From contig NC_016745.1 of the NCBI RefSeq assembly GCF_000243075.1, positions 1,505,001 through 1,569,000 on the forward strand: a stretch of 64,000 nucleotides of DNA. The letters run 5' to 3'. This DNA is from Oceanimonas sp. GK1. Its GTDB lineage: Bacteria > Pseudomonadota > Gammaproteobacteria > Enterobacterales > Aeromonadaceae. A program made the translations under genes and the position numbers. Positions 18,687-28,376 of the stretch are shown one piece after another. Numbering within the stretch: the stretch's first letter is position 1; every line of letters begins with the position of its first letter. The notes beneath the pieces were generated by a model, which was not told where the DNA came from, searched no databases, and saw nothing but the letters and a program-made list of their open reading frames with translations.

Positions 18687-18748
18687 CAGCATACAACACG
18701 TCGTCATGCCGGGCCCGGTCGTGTTCAGCCGTTGCCGGCTTGCGCCTG

Positions 18749-20128
18749 TCAGCCCAACCGGCTTGCCCGCACGCTGCGGCCCTTGATCTTGCCCTGCTGC
18801 AGGTGCTTGAGTGCCTGCCGGGCCACGTCCTTGTGCACCGCCACGTAAGACTGCATTTCGGTGATGTCGATCTTGCCGACCTGTTCCCCGGCAAGGCCGG
18901 CGTCCCGGGTCAGGGCACCGAGAATGTCGCCGGCGCGGATCTTGCTTTTGCGCCCGCCGGCGATGTTGAGGGTGACCATCTCCGGCTGGCGGGGCTCGGC
19001 CTGGCCATTGAGGGCATCCAGTGAGCCCTGCGCCATGGGGGCACGCTGATATTCCTCAATCAGGTTAACTCGGTAGGCCTCCTGGGCGCTGTACAGGCTC
19101 AGGGCCAGGCCCTGCTCGCCGGCGCGACCGGTGCGGCCGATACGGTGCACGTGCACCTGGGGATCGGGCGTGATGTCGTAGTTGATCACCGCCGCCAGCT
19201 CCTTGATGTCCAGGCCCCGGGCCGCCACGTCGGTGGCCACCAGAATATTGGCGCTGCCGTTGGCAAAGCGCACCAGCACCTGATCCCGCTCCCGCTGTTC
19301 CAGATCGCCGTTCAGCGCCAGGGCGGCAAAGCCCAGGCCGTTGAGGTGGTCGGCCACTTCCTGGCAGGCCCGCTTGGTGTTGCAGAACACCACGGCGGAG
19401 GCGGGGGCATAGTGGGCCAGCAGGGTCGCCAGGGCCGCTTTGCGTTGCGCAGGGGTGACTTCAAACAGCAGCTCCACAATGTTGCCGGCGCTGTGCTCAT
19501 CGGCCACCGCAATTTGCTGAGGCTGGCGCTGCAGGCCACGACTCAGCTCGGCAATGCCATCGGGATAGGTGGCGGAAAACAGCAGGGTCTGGCGTGCGGC
19601 GGGAGCAAAGGCCACTACCTTGCGAATATCGTCGGCAAAGCCCATGTCGAGCATGCGATCCGCTTCGTCCAGCACCAGGGTGTGCAGGGCATCCAGCTCC
19701 AGGCTGCCCTGCTGCAGGTGCTTGAGCATGCGGCCCGGGGTGCCCACCACGATATGGGCGCCGAATTGCAGGGTGGCGGTCTGGGCCGCGGTGGGCGAGC
19801 CGCCACACAATGACACCAGTTTGACGTTGGCCATGGCCCGGGCCAGCTTGCGCAGCTCCCGGGCCACCTGATCCGCCAGCTCCCGGGTGGGGCACAGCAC
19901 CATGGCCTGAACCTGGTTGCGGCTCACATCGAGGCGCGACAGCAGCCCCAGGCCAAAGGCCAGGGTTTTGCCGCTGCCGGTACTGGCCTGGGCAATCACA
20001 TCCTGACCGGCCAGCACCAGGGGCAGGCCCTGAGCCTGAATGGGGGTCATACGGGTGTAGCCCAGGCTGGTCAGGTTATCGAGCAGGGTCGGCCCCAGGG
20101 GCAGAGTGGAAAAGTCGGTGTTGGTCAC
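18749..20128 (-). CDS. dbpA: ATP-dependent RNA helicase DbpA
   Basis: The 459-aa DEAD-box helicase acts in 50S subunit assembly and is activated by hairpin 92 of 23S rRNA. Motifs in order: Q motif MTPIQAQGLPL, motif I ASTGSGKT, PTRELADQV, VVGTPGRM, DEADRMLDMGF, SAT, and VHRIGRTGRAGEQG. The C-terminal ~75 residues (GGRKSKIRAGDILGALTRDAGL) form the DbpA RNA-recognition domain. The start is the GTG at 20128 (then TNTDFSTLPL), which gives the E. coli length of 457-459; upstream in-frame ATGs add an unconserved leader. Confidence 0.95.
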   Translation of the reverse strand: MTNTDFSTLPLGPTLLDNLTSLGYTRMTPIQAQGLPLVLAGQDVIAQASTGSGKTLAFGLGLLSRLDVSRNQVQAMVLCPTRELADQVARELRKLARAMANVKLVSLCGGSPTAAQTATLQFGAHIVVGTPGRMLKHLQQGSLELDALHTLVLDEADRMLDMGFADDIRKVVAFAPAARQTLLFSATYPDGIAELSRGLQRQPQQIAVADEHSAGNIVELLFEVTPAQRKAALATLLAHYAPASAVVFCNTKRACQEVADHLNGLGFAALALNGDLEQRERDQVLVRFANGSANILVATDVAARGLDIKELAAVINYDITPDPQVHVHRIGRTGRAGEQGLALSLYSAQEAYRVNLIEEYQRAPMAQGSLDALNGQAEPRQPEMVTLNIAGGRKSKIRAGDILGALTRDAGLAGEQVGKIDITEMQSYVAVHKDVARQALKHLQQGKIKGRSVRASRLG

Positions 20129-20233
20129 GGCAGGCTCTTGCGGTATCGAGAAAATGTAAGGGGCCGGAATGGCCGGGCGCGCATCATAGCAGAAAAGCGC
20201 CAGGGGTGGTGTTTTTCTGGCCGGCGAAGACAA

Positions 20234-20262
20234 CAACGGCGCTGTCGATGACAGCGCCGTTG
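20234..20262 (-). terminator. Probable terminator downstream of dapD
   Basis: A perfect 12-bp stem (CAACGGCGCTGT / ACAGCGCCGTTG) closes a 5-base loop 24 bp past the dapD stop. On the minus strand it is followed by a short T-containing run (TTGTCTTC), so termination may be moderate. Confidence 0.6.
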
Positions 20263-20285
20263 GCATCATAAAAGGCTGGTCGGCC

Positions 20286-21317
20286 TTAGTTGTGCTTGTG
20301 CAGCTCGGCGTTCAGCTCAACGGCAGACTTGTTGGTCTTCACCTCGATGCGGCCGGTCTGGGAATTACGACGAAACAGCAGATCCGGTTTGCCCGCCAGA
20401 TCGGCGGCCTTGACGGTCTGCACTTCCTGGTTCTTGTCATCCAGCACGGTGACTTTCGAGCCGGCGGTGATGTACAGGCCGGACTCGATGGTGCAGCGAT
20501 CTCCCAGGGGAATGCCCAGGCCCGAGTTGGCGCCCAGCAGGCTGCCTTCGCCCACGGAAATAACGATGTTGCCACCGCCGGACAGGGTGCCCATGGTGGA
20601 GCAGCCACCGCCCAGATCGGAGCCATTGCCGACCACCACACCGGCGGAGATGCGGCCTTCCACCATGCTCACACCCAGGGTACCGGCGTTGAAGTTGATA
20701 AAGCCTTCGTGCATGACGGTGGTGCCTTCGCCCACGTGGGCGCCCAGGCGAATGCGGGAAGCATCACCGATGCGCACCCCGGCAGGCACCACGTAATCGG
20801 CCATTTTCGGGAACTTGTCCACGGAGTTGACGCTGATGGTGCGCCCTTGAGCACGGGCCTGCAGCTGACGTTTAGACAGCTCGTCCACGGCGATGGCGCC
20901 TTCGCTGGTCCAGGCCACGTTGGGCAGCAGGCCGAACATGCCGGACAAGTCCAGCCCATGCGGCTTGACCAGGCGGTGGGACAGCAGCGCCAGTTTGAGG
21001 TAGACCTCGGCGGTGCTGGCAGGGGCGGTATCGGTTTCCAGCAGGGTCACCACCAGCGGCTGGCGGGTGCCCTCCAGGGCGTCGGCGATCTCGGCCTGCT
21101 CGGCGGCACCGGCTGCCAGGAAGGCCGCTTTCAGCTCGGCCAGTTGCGCGGCGGTGATGTCAATGGCGGCATTGCCACCCTGGTAGCCAATCTGGTCGGC
21201 CACGGCGGCGATCAGGGCATCATCCGCGTGCAGCAGCGGCAGGTTGTAGTAAACCTCCAGCCATTCTCCCTTGGCGGACTTGGTGCCCACGCCCAGACCG
21301 AAAGCAAAGTTTGCCAT
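20286..21317 (-). CDS. dapD: 2,3,4,5-tetrahydropyridine-2,6-dicarboxylate N-succinyltransferase, long form
   Basis: DapD succinylates tetrahydrodipicolinate in lysine and meso-diaminopimelate synthesis. The 343-aa length and sequence match the Pseudomonas long form (344 aa), not the 274-aa E. coli enzyme. Evidence is SVDKFPKMADYVVPAGVRIG, the hexapeptide (left-handed beta-helix) region GEGTTVMHEGFINFNAG, SDLGGGCSTMGTLSGGGN and the C-terminal PDLLFRRNSQTG. The start MANFAFGLGVGTK is chosen over an upstream in-frame ATG at 21362 because it matches the family. It is probably cotranscribed with glnD, 51 bp upstream. Confidence 0.96.
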   Translation of the reverse strand: MANFAFGLGVGTKSAKGEWLEVYYNLPLLHADDALIAAVADQIGYQGGNAAIDITAAQLAELKAAFLAAGAAEQAEIADALEGTRQPLVVTLLETDTAPASTAEVYLKLALLSHRLVKPHGLDLSGMFGLLPNVAWTSEGAIAVDELSKRQLQARAQGRTISVNSVDKFPKMADYVVPAGVRIGDASRIRLGAHVGEGTTVMHEGFINFNAGTLGVSMVEGRISAGVVVGNGSDLGGGCSTMGTLSGGGNIVISVGEGSLLGANSGLGIPLGDRCTIESGLYITAGSKVTVLDDKNQEVQTVKAADLAGKPDLLFRRNSQTGRIEVKTNKSAVELNAELHKHN

Positions 21318-21368
21318 GGTGTTCACTCCGTTAATTTTGTTGCTTTCCTGAAATTGATGCACCTTTTA

Positions 21369-23999
21369 TCACATTTTGCCCTCGCGGTTGAGTTCATCCA
21401 CCAACTTTTCTCGCAATTGCGTCTGCTCCTGTTCAGTTAATGGCCGATCTTCGCCGTTGGTGAGGCTGAAAAAGTCTTCGACCCGCTCGCCAATGGTGGT
21501 GATCTTGGCGGCATGCAGGTTCAGCCCCAGCCGGCTGAACACGGCGCCGGTACGGGCCAGCAGGCCGGGGGTGTCGAGGGCAACCAGCTCCATCAGGGTG
21601 CGCTTGCTGCTGCGCTCCGGCTCCAGAAACTGTACCCGGGTGGGCACATCAAATTCCCGGTGCCGGCGGGAAGGGGGGCGAATGCGTATCACCGGCGGAG
21701 TGCGGCTGTTCAGGGTCAGGCTCAGATCGGTGCACAGTTCGCTCAGGCGATCGCCACTTACCGGTTGGCCGTCGGGCTCGAGCACGATAAAGGTATCCAG
21801 GGCGTAGCCGTCTTTTGAGGTCATGATCTGGGCATCGTGAATATTGAGGTTTTTCTGATCCAGTGCCGCCGCCACCCGGCCAAACAGGTTGGGGGAGTCG
21901 GGGCAGTAGATAAACAGCTCGCTGCCACCCCGGCTCGGCTGCTGGCTGATCTGCACCAGCGGTTGTTGGGCGTTGCCATGGGCCAGAATGTGCCGGCTGT
22001 GCCAGGCAATCTGCTCTGGCGTATGGCGCAGAAAATAGTCGGCGGGAAAACGGGCCCACAGTGGTTTGATCTGTTCAGGGGAGGTATCCAGATGCTCCAG
22101 CAGCCGGCGCGCCTGCTGCTGGTTTTCGCGAATGCGCAGGCGCAGATCCGGTGGGTTTTCCAGTCCCCGGCGCAGCGCTTTCTGGGTGGCAAAATACAGC
22201 TCGCGCAGCAGGCTGCCCTTCCAGTCGTTCCACAGGGTATCGTTGGTGGCGCAGATGTCGGCCACGGTCAGGCAGTAGAGAAAGTCGAGGTGCAGCTCGT
22301 CCCGTACCTGGGTGGCAAAGTCCCGGATCACCTCCGGATCGTGAATGTCCCGGCGCTGGGCGGTGACCGACATCAGCAGGTGCTGGCGCACCAGCCAGGA
22401 CACCAGGCGGGCATCGGAGCGGTCGAGGTCATGCTCCAGGCAAAAGGCCAGGGCGTCATCGGCGCCCAGGGTGGAGTGATCGCCGCCCCGGCCCTTGGCA
22501 ATATCGTGAAACAGCCCGGCCAGCAGCAGCAGCTCGGGCTTGCGCAGCCGGTTGACGATATCAAAGCACAGCGGATGGCTGCGCTGGTAGCCGTCATCGC
22601 GAAAGCGGCCGAGGTTGGTCAGCACCCGGTGGGTATGCTCATCCACCGGGTAGGCGTGAAACATGTCGAACTGCATCTGGCCGACGATTTTGTTCCACTG
22701 GGGAAAATAGGCAGCGAGGATGCCGTAGCGGTGCATCAGGGTCAGTGCCAGACGGCCGCTGCCGGGATGGCGGATCAGCATCATGAACAGCCGGCGGCAG
22801 TCGGCTCGCTCGCACAGAAAACCACTTAGCCGGCGCCGTGCTTCTCGCAGCTGGCGCAGGGTGGTGGAATAGATGCCGGTGATCTGAGGCTGGGCAGCCA
22901 TCTGGTAGAACAGCCGTAAAATGGCGGCGGGCTCCCGGTTGAACAGCTCGGGATCGACCACGTCAATCAGCCGCCCGCGCAGGCGAAACTCCGGGGTCAG
23001 GCTTTTCACGTCCATGGCGATATGACCGAGAATGGCCTCGTCAAACAGCTGCAGCAGCATTTCGTTGAGTTCGGCCACCCGGCGTACCGTCTGGTAGTAG
23101 CGCTTCATCATGTGTTCGATGGCTTCGTTGCCCTCACCGGCGTAGCCCAGGGCGGTGGCCACCGCCCGCTGGCGGTCGAACAGCAGCCGGTTGTCGGGCC
23201 GGCGAATGACGGTGTGCAGGGCAAAGCGCAGCTTCCACAGAAAGTTCTGGCAATCTTGCAGCTCGTCGTACTCGGCCTGATCGAGAAAGCCGTGACTGAC
23301 CATTTCCCCCAGGGTGGTGGCGCCGAAGTGACGACGGGCCACCCAGCTGATGGTCTGAATGTCGCGCAGGCCGCCGGGACTGTTCTTGATGTCCGGCTCC
23401 AGCTTGTAGCTGGTGTCGTGAAACTGGCGGTGACGCTGCTCCTGCTCGGTGCGCTTGGCCTCGAAAAAGGCCTGGCTGGGCCAGAACCGATCCGGGGCCG
23501 TGGCCCGGGTCAGATCCGCAAAGGTATCGTAGCAGCCGGTGATCAGCCGGGCTTCGATCAGGTTGGTGGCCACGGTAATGTCCTGCTCGCCCTGGGCCAC
23601 GCACTCGGCCACCGAGCGCACACTGTGGCCCACTTCCAAATGCAGATCCCAGAGCTGAGTGACAAAGTCGCCGATGTGCTCGCTCAGGGGCTCGTCCAGT
23701 TGATGGCGGCAGAGGATCAGCAAGTCGATGTCGGAGCAGGGGTGCAGCTCGCCCCGGCCATAGCCGCCCACCGCCACCAGCGCCAGCTCCGTTGCCTGGG
23801 CCAGGCCATGGCGGGCCCAGAGCCCGGTGAGCAACTGATCCATATGCTGGGAACGGGTGTTCACCAGTTCGTTGATGTCGTCACCGGCATCGAAACGCTG
23901 CTCCAGCCAGCCCTGCAGGCGGGCCAGAATGTCCTTGCAGTGGGTCAGGGTCAGTTGATCGGGAGACAACAGGGCAGGAGCGAGAAGGCTGGCTTCCAT
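21369..23999 (-). CDS. glnD: Bifunctional uridylyltransferase/uridylyl-removing enzyme GlnD
   Basis: The 876-aa enzyme senses glutamine and adds or removes UMP on PII proteins, controlling nitrogen assimilation. Domains in order: nucleotidyltransferase with GGYGRGELHPCSDIDLLIL (around residue 80), GlnD helical domain, HD domain with LLAGLFHDIAKGRGGDHS (around residue 500), and two C-terminal ACT domains (ELFIYCPDSPNLFGRVAAAL and ELVALDTPGLLARTGAVF). The ATG at 23999 is preferred because AAGGAA lies nine bases before it, whereas that sequence abuts the upstream ATG at 24008. E. coli GlnD is 890 aa. Confidence 0.97.
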   Translation of the reverse strand: MEASLLAPALLSPDQLTLTHCKDILARLQGWLEQRFDAGDDINELVNTRSQHMDQLLTGLWARHGLAQATELALVAVGGYGRGELHPCSDIDLLILCRHQLDEPLSEHIGDFVTQLWDLHLEVGHSVRSVAECVAQGEQDITVATNLIEARLITGCYDTFADLTRATAPDRFWPSQAFFEAKRTEQEQRHRQFHDTSYKLEPDIKNSPGGLRDIQTISWVARRHFGATTLGEMVSHGFLDQAEYDELQDCQNFLWKLRFALHTVIRRPDNRLLFDRQRAVATALGYAGEGNEAIEHMMKRYYQTVRRVAELNEMLLQLFDEAILGHIAMDVKSLTPEFRLRGRLIDVVDPELFNREPAAILRLFYQMAAQPQITGIYSTTLRQLREARRRLSGFLCERADCRRLFMMLIRHPGSGRLALTLMHRYGILAAYFPQWNKIVGQMQFDMFHAYPVDEHTHRVLTNLGRFRDDGYQRSHPLCFDIVNRLRKPELLLLAGLFHDIAKGRGGDHSTLGADDALAFCLEHDLDRSDARLVSWLVRQHLLMSVTAQRRDIHDPEVIRDFATQVRDELHLDFLYCLTVADICATNDTLWNDWKGSLLRELYFATQKALRRGLENPPDLRLRIRENQQQARRLLEHLDTSPEQIKPLWARFPADYFLRHTPEQIAWHSRHILAHGNAQQPLVQISQQPSRGGSELFIYCPDSPNLFGRVAAALDQKNLNIHDAQIMTSKDGYALDTFIVLEPDGQPVSGDRLSELCTDLSLTLNSRTPPVIRIRPPSRRHREFDVPTRVQFLEPERSSKRTLMELVALDTPGLLARTGAVFSRLGLNLHAAKITTIGERVEDFFSLTNGEDRPLTEQEQTQLREKLVDELNREGKM

Positions 24000-24114
24000 G
24001 GGCGGCATTTCCTTTTGAGCGGGACAGCCTCTAACTTAACAAAGCCGGTGAACGGGGAAAAGTGCGCCCGCATTCGGCATACTAAACCCTGTCCTTTTTC
24101 GGTGATGGAGTGCC

Positions 24115-24708
24115 ATGATGCCAAGCCATGATCAACTGCCGCCCTGGCTCGGCCGGTTTACCGGCTCGGCCTGGCTGTTGCCGGTGGTGTTTGTGACATC
24201 GCTGCTGGAAGCGGTGATCCTGCCCATTCCCCTGGAGCTGTTGCTGATCCCGCTGTTTCTGATGGAACGCCAGCGCTTGTGGCCACTGGCGGCGGCCGCC
24301 CTGGCGGGGTGCCTGGCCGGTGCCCTGCTGGGCTATGGCCTGGGAGCCTGGCTGTTCGACAGCCTGGGGCTGCGGTTATTGCAGGTGCTGGACGGGCAGC
24401 AGGCCTTTGACGCCTTCAGCCAAGAGCTGTCCCAGGATGGCTTTTTGGCCATCGTCATGGTGGGAGTGACGCCGGTGCCGTTTCAGATGGCCATGCTGGC
24501 CGCCGGCGCCGTGGGCTACTCCCTGGGGCTCTTTATGCTGGCGTCACTGATTGGCCGCGGCATTCGCTACTTCGGCCTGGCGCTGCTGGTGCGGCTGACC
24601 GGGGAGCAGGCGCTGGCGCTGTGGCGCCGTCATGCCCGAACACTCGGGTTTTCACTACTGGGACTGGCCTTGCTGGGTTATGGGCTCCGTCAGTGGCTGG
24701 GCTCCTGA
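24115..24708 (+). CDS. VTT-domain (DedA-like) membrane protein YqaA
   Basis: The 197-aa integral membrane protein has the VTT fold. TSLLEAVILPIPLELLLIP near the N terminus and GVTPVPFQMAMLAAGAVGYSLG in the second half are the paired re-entrant motifs, the latter with the conserved TPxPF. It is closer to YqaA than to classical DedA because of length and motif. DedA relatives affect lipid carrier recycling; the exact role here is unknown. A strong terminator follows directly. Confidence 0.82.
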   Translation: MMPSHDQLPPWLGRFTGSAWLLPVVFVTSLLEAVILPIPLELLLIPLFLMERQRLWPLAAAALAGCLAGALLGYGLGAWLFDSLGLRLLQVLDGQQAFDAFSQELSQDGFLAIVMVGVTPVPFQMAMLAAGAVGYSLGLFMLASLIGRGIRYFGLALLVRLTGEQALALWRRHARTLGFSLLGLALLGYGLRQWLGS

Positions 24709-24714
24709 ACGAAG

Positions 24715-24738
24715 AAGAGGCGCCTTGGCGCCTCTTGC
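24715..24738. terminator. Terminator after yqaA-like gene
   Basis: A perfect 10-bp stem (AAGAGGCGCC / GGCGCCTCTT) with a TT loop lies 6 bp past the stop. It could also serve the convergent cspD. Confidence 0.85.
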
Positions 24739-24771
24739 TTACTGGGAATGTAAGGGTCTTCCCGTGCTTTA

Positions 24772-24987
24772 TTATGCAGGCTGACCTGCCGGTATTATGC
24801 TGACCGCATGATTACCTTTGGGGCCTTTTTCTATTTCGTAACGAACGACCTGGCCCGCTTTCAGGGTTCGGTATCCTTCCATCTGAATGGTAGAGAAATG
24901 GGCAAAGACATCCTCGCCCCCCTCCGCCGGACAGATAAAGCCAAATCCCTTGGCATTGTTAAACCACTTAACCGTTCCGGTTGTCAT
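24772..24987 (-). CDS. cspD: Cold-shock-like protein CspD
   Basis: The 71-aa single cold-shock domain has both nucleic-acid-binding motifs: KGFGFI (RNP1, within WFNNAKGFGFICP) and DVFAHFS (RNP2). The sequence STIQMEGYRTLKAGQ and the end GPKGNHAVSIIP match E. coli CspD, a stationary-phase inhibitor of replication that binds single-stranded DNA. It is divergent from clpS, the usual arrangement. CspD in E. coli is degraded by Lon. Confidence 0.96.
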   Translation of the reverse strand: MTTGTVKWFNNAKGFGFICPAEGGEDVFAHFSTIQMEGYRTLKAGQVVRYEIEKGPKGNHAVSIIPAGQPA

Positions 24988-25080
24988 ACTTGTGCATCCT
25001 TTTACTCAAACATCCTAAACAACATTGAGAAACTGGCCGTGGCCAATTATAACTTCAGGCGATTTTTCGCCGGATGCGGC

Positions 25081-25114
25081 CGCCATCAAAGTCTCGAATG
25101 AAACTTTGATGGCG
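25081..25114. promoter_or_regulatory. Perfect 12-bp inverted repeat between cspD and clpS
   Basis: The arms CGCCATCAAAGT and ACTTTGATGGCG are separated by 10 bases. There is no T-run, so it is not a simple terminator. It lies 94 bp upstream of cspD and about 200 bp upstream of clpS and could be an operator or an RNA structure in a leader. Confidence 0.5.
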
Positions 25115-25216
25115 ACCAGTTAACCACTCTAGTGAAACCGGTGAGGGAGTCAAGTGCTGCATGTCCCGGTTAAGGCCCCGTATTCGAGCAAAAAAACGTC
25201 ATGGTTGCGGCGGTTG

Positions 25217-25244
25217 TTGACAGTGGCGGCGCAGGCGGTAGGGT
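25217..25244 (+). promoter_or_regulatory. Probable sigma-70 promoter of clpS-clpA
   Basis: A perfect -35 box TTGACA, a 16-base spacer and a weak -10 box TAGGGT lie about 70 bp upstream of the clpS start. Confidence 0.45.
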
Positions 25245-25312
25245 GAAGGTAACAGGCCCGTACCGCCCGGCCAGGTGTAGCGGGATCCAATTCAGTGATT
25301 TAGAGTAACTAT

Positions 25313-25630
25313 ATGGGCAGGAGAACACAGCATACCCTGGATGACAAACTGAAGGAGGCGGAAGAAACCGCGCTGCAACCCCCTCCTATGTATAAGGTCA
25401 TCTTGAACAATGATGATTACACCCCCATGGATTTTGTGGTGGAGGTGCTGCAAAAATTCTTCGCCATGGACACGGACAAAGCCACCGAAGTGATGTTGTC
25501 GGTGCATTATCAGGGCAAGGGGGTCTGCGGACAGTTTACCGCAGAGATTGCAGAGACCAAGGTAGCGCAAGTGAACAAGTTTGCCCGTACGCACGAACAT
25601 CCGTTGTTGTGCACCATGGAGCAGGCATAA
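25313..25630 (+). CDS. clpS: ClpAP adaptor protein ClpS
   Basis: The 105-aa adaptor binds N-terminal Leu, Phe, Tyr and Trp and delivers N-degron substrates to ClpA. It has the ClpS core: [20 protein letters not shown], which contains the N-degron pocket residues NDD and M, followed by [20 protein letters not shown]. The N-terminal flexible region (residues 1-25) is present. It lies 46 bp before clpA and is clearly in one operon with it. Confidence 0.97.
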   Translation: MGRRTQHTLDDKLKEAEETALQPPPMYKVILNNDDYTPMDFVVEVLQKFFAMDTDKATEVMLSVHYQGKGVCGQFTAEIAETKVAQVNKFARTHEHPLLCTMEQA

Positions 25631-25676
25631 AATCACCCGAAGTGAGGGTGACCGTAGTTTCTTAGGGGAGGTGCCT

Positions 25677-27929
25677 ATGTTGAACAAAGATCTTGAGAGC
25701 ACGTTGAACGATGCCTTCAACGAAGCCCGCCGATCCCGTCACGAGTTCATGACGGTGGAGCACCTGCTGCTGGCCCTGCTCGACAACCCGTCGGCGAGGG
25801 AAGCCCTGCTGGCCTGCGGTGCCGATCTGGAACAGTTACGGCGCGAAACCTACAGTTTTATCGAGCAGACCACGCCGTTGATCCCCGTGGGCGACGATGA
25901 AATTGAAACCCAGCCCACCCTGGGCTTTCAGCGGGTGCTGCAGCGGGCAGTATTCCATGTGCAGTCGTCGGGCAATGCGGAAGTCACCGGGGCCAATGTG
26001 CTGGTGGCCATCTTCAGCGAGCAGGAATCCCAGGCCGCCTACCTGCTGAAAAAAGTCGGCGTGGGCCGGCTCGACGTGGTCAACTTTCTGTCTCACGGCA
26101 TTCGCAAGGACGGCGAGCAGGAAGACGCGCCCTCTTCCCAGCAGGAGGAGCAGAGCGACGAAGCCGCCAACAACCAGACCGAAGGTTTTGTGGTCAACCT
26201 CAACCAGTGGGTCAAGGAAGGCCGTATCGATCCGCTGATCGGGCGCGATCAAGAGCTGAACCGCACCATTCAGGTGTTGTGCCGCCGACGCAAGAACAAC
26301 CCGCTGCTGGTGGGGGAAGCCGGGGTGGGTAAAACCGCCATTGCCGAAGGCCTGGCTTATCGCATCGTGCACAACGACGTGCCCGAAATCATCGCCGACA
26401 GCACCATTTATTCCCTCGATATGGGCTCCCTGCTGGCGGGCACCAAGTACCGGGGCGACTTTGAAAAACGCTTCAAGGCGGTGCTCAAGCAGTTTGAAAA
26501 GCAAAAGGGCGCCATTCTGTTCATCGACGAGATCCACACCATTATCGGTGCCGGTGCCGCCTCCGGTGGCCAGCTCGATGCCGCCAACCTGCTGAAACCG
26601 TTGCTCTCCAGCGGTCAGATCCGTTGCGTGGGCTCCACCACCTATCAGGAATACAGCCAGATCTTTGAAAAGGACAGGGCGCTGGCGCGGCGTTTCCAGA
26701 AAATCGATATTCTGGAACCCTCCGTCGACGATACCGCCAAGATCCTGCAGGGACTGAAAAGCCGCTACGAATCCCACCACGATGTGCGCTACACCAGCAA
26801 GGCGTTGCGGGCGGCCGCCGAGCTGTCGGCCAAATACATCAACGATCGCCATTTGCCCGACAAGGCCATTGACGTGATCGATGAGGCCGGTGCTCAGGTG
26901 CGCATGCTGCCGCCGTCCAAGCGCAAGAAGACCATAGGGGTGGGCGATATCGAAGCCATTGTGGCCAAGATTGCCCGCATTCCGGAGAAGTCGGTGTCCA
27001 GCTCCGACAAGGAAGCCCTGAAAAACCTGGAGCCCAACCTGAAAATGGTGGTATTTGGCCAGGACAAGGCGATTTCCGTGCTCACCGATTCTATTCGTCT
27101 GAGCCGGGCCGGCCTGGGCCACGAGAAGCGCCCCATCGGCTCCTTCCTGTTTGCCGGCCCCACCGGGGTGGGCAAGACCGAGGTCACCCAGCAGCTGGCG
27201 CGCATTCTCGGCATTGAGCTGATTCGCTTTGATATGTCGGAATACATGGAGGCCCACACGGTCTCCCGCCTGATTGGTGCCCCTCCGGGCTACGTGGGCT
27301 TTGACCAGGGCGGTCTGCTGACCGACGCGGTGATCAAGCATCCCCATGCGGTGCTGCTGCTCGATGAAATTGAAAAAGCGCACTCGGATGTGTTCAACAT
27401 TCTGCTGCAGGTGATGGACAACGGTACCCTGACCGACAACAACGGCCGTAAGGCGGACTTCCGTAATGTCATCCTGGTGATGACCACCAACGCCGGGGTT
27501 CAGGAAACCGTGCGCAAGTCTATCGGCTTCCAGCAGCAGGATCACAGTCATGATGCCATGACCGAGATCAACCGCACCTTTGCACCGGAGTTCCGCAACC
27601 GGCTGGATCACATCATCTGGTTCAACCACCTCGACATGGACATTATTCACCGAGTGGTGGACAAGTTTATCGTGGAACTGCAGGCGCAACTGGATGCCAA
27701 GGGCGTCTCGCTGGAGGTCAGCGAGCCGGCCCGTCACTGGCTGGCGGAAAAGGGTTACGACAAGTCGATGGGGGCTCGTCCCATGGGCCGGGTGATCCAG
27801 GAACAGCTGAAAAAGCCGCTGGCCAACGAGTTGCTGTTTGGCGAGCTGGTGAGCGGCGGCACGGTGCGGGTTACCCTGGAAGGGGATGAGCTGCACTTCG
27901 AATTTCAGTCGGAAGCGTCCATGGCCTGA
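25677..27929 (+). CDS. clpA: ATP-dependent Clp protease ATP-binding subunit ClpA
   Basis: The 750-aa double-AAA+ unfoldase feeds ClpP. Order: N domain (residues 1-150, with HEFMTVEHLLLALLDNPSA), acidic/glutamine-rich linker, first AAA+ with GEAGVGKTAIAEGLAYRIV (Walker A near residue 214), second AAA+ with FAGPTGVGKTEVTQQLA (near residue 493), and the D2-small domain. The ClpP-binding loop contains IGF. I chose the ATG at 25677 (MLNKDLESTLNDAF, preceded by AGGGGAGG); an in-frame extension into clpS is not conserved. E. coli ClpA is 758 aa. Confidence 0.97.
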   Translation: MLNKDLESTLNDAFNEARRSRHEFMTVEHLLLALLDNPSAREALLACGADLEQLRRETYSFIEQTTPLIPVGDDEIETQPTLGFQRVLQRAVFHVQSSGNAEVTGANVLVAIFSEQESQAAYLLKKVGVGRLDVVNFLSHGIRKDGEQEDAPSSQQEEQSDEAANNQTEGFVVNLNQWVKEGRIDPLIGRDQELNRTIQVLCRRRKNNPLLVGEAGVGKTAIAEGLAYRIVHNDVPEIIADSTIYSLDMGSLLAGTKYRGDFEKRFKAVLKQFEKQKGAILFIDEIHTIIGAGAASGGQLDAANLLKPLLSSGQIRCVGSTTYQEYSQIFEKDRALARRFQKIDILEPSVDDTAKILQGLKSRYESHHDVRYTSKALRAAAELSAKYINDRHLPDKAIDVIDEAGAQVRMLPPSKRKKTIGVGDIEAIVAKIARIPEKSVSSSDKEALKNLEPNLKMVVFGQDKAISVLTDSIRLSRAGLGHEKRPIGSFLFAGPTGVGKTEVTQQLARILGIELIRFDMSEYMEAHTVSRLIGAPPGYVGFDQGGLLTDAVIKHPHAVLLLDEIEKAHSDVFNILLQVMDNGTLTDNNGRKADFRNVILVMTTNAGVQETVRKSIGFQQQDHSHDAMTEINRTFAPEFRNRLDHIIWFNHLDMDIIHRVVDKFIVELQAQLDAKGVSLEVSEPARHWLAEKGYDKSMGARPMGRVIQEQLKKPLANELLFGELVSGGTVRVTLEGDELHFEFQSEASMA

Positions 27930-27958
27930 GGCCAGTCAGCACCGCAACAGCATGCAGC

Positions 27959-27993
27959 ACGCCCGGCGCCGAGAAAGGCGCCGGGCGTTTTTT
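27959..27993. terminator. Terminator after clpA
   Basis: A 12-bp stem (ACGCCCGGCGCC / GGCGCCGGGCGT) with a GAGAAA loop is followed by TTTTTT. It is the clpA terminator; the convergent infA transcript would also pass through it. Confidence 0.92.
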
Positions 27994-28087
27994 CTTCCAG
28001 CGAAAACGGAGTCGTGCCTGGCGATAAGGGCGAAGGGCTCGCCCCGGGCTATTCAGCCTGTTGCCTCAACCGAAACGGAGGAGCGAA

Positions 28088-28318
<231 letters not shown>

Positions 28319-28376
28319 TTAGCGCAGGCAATAAAAACGGCAGGGATCATGCCGGATTTCGCTTGCAGTGTAAAGT

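Larger units (their letters stand above)
24988..25312. other. cspD-clpS divergent intergenic region
   Basis: No gene was seen in these 325 bases. The region holds a small hairpin (GGCGATTTTTCGCC, near 25059-25073), a perfect 12-bp inverted repeat at 25081-25114, and a probable sigma-70 promoter for clpS at 25217-25244. Confidence 0.7.

Noticed and set aside
18687-18748. Possible terminator between DUF3081 gene and dbpA
   Set aside because: Some GC-rich inverted sequence (GCCGGGCCCGG) but no T-run or long stem on either strand.
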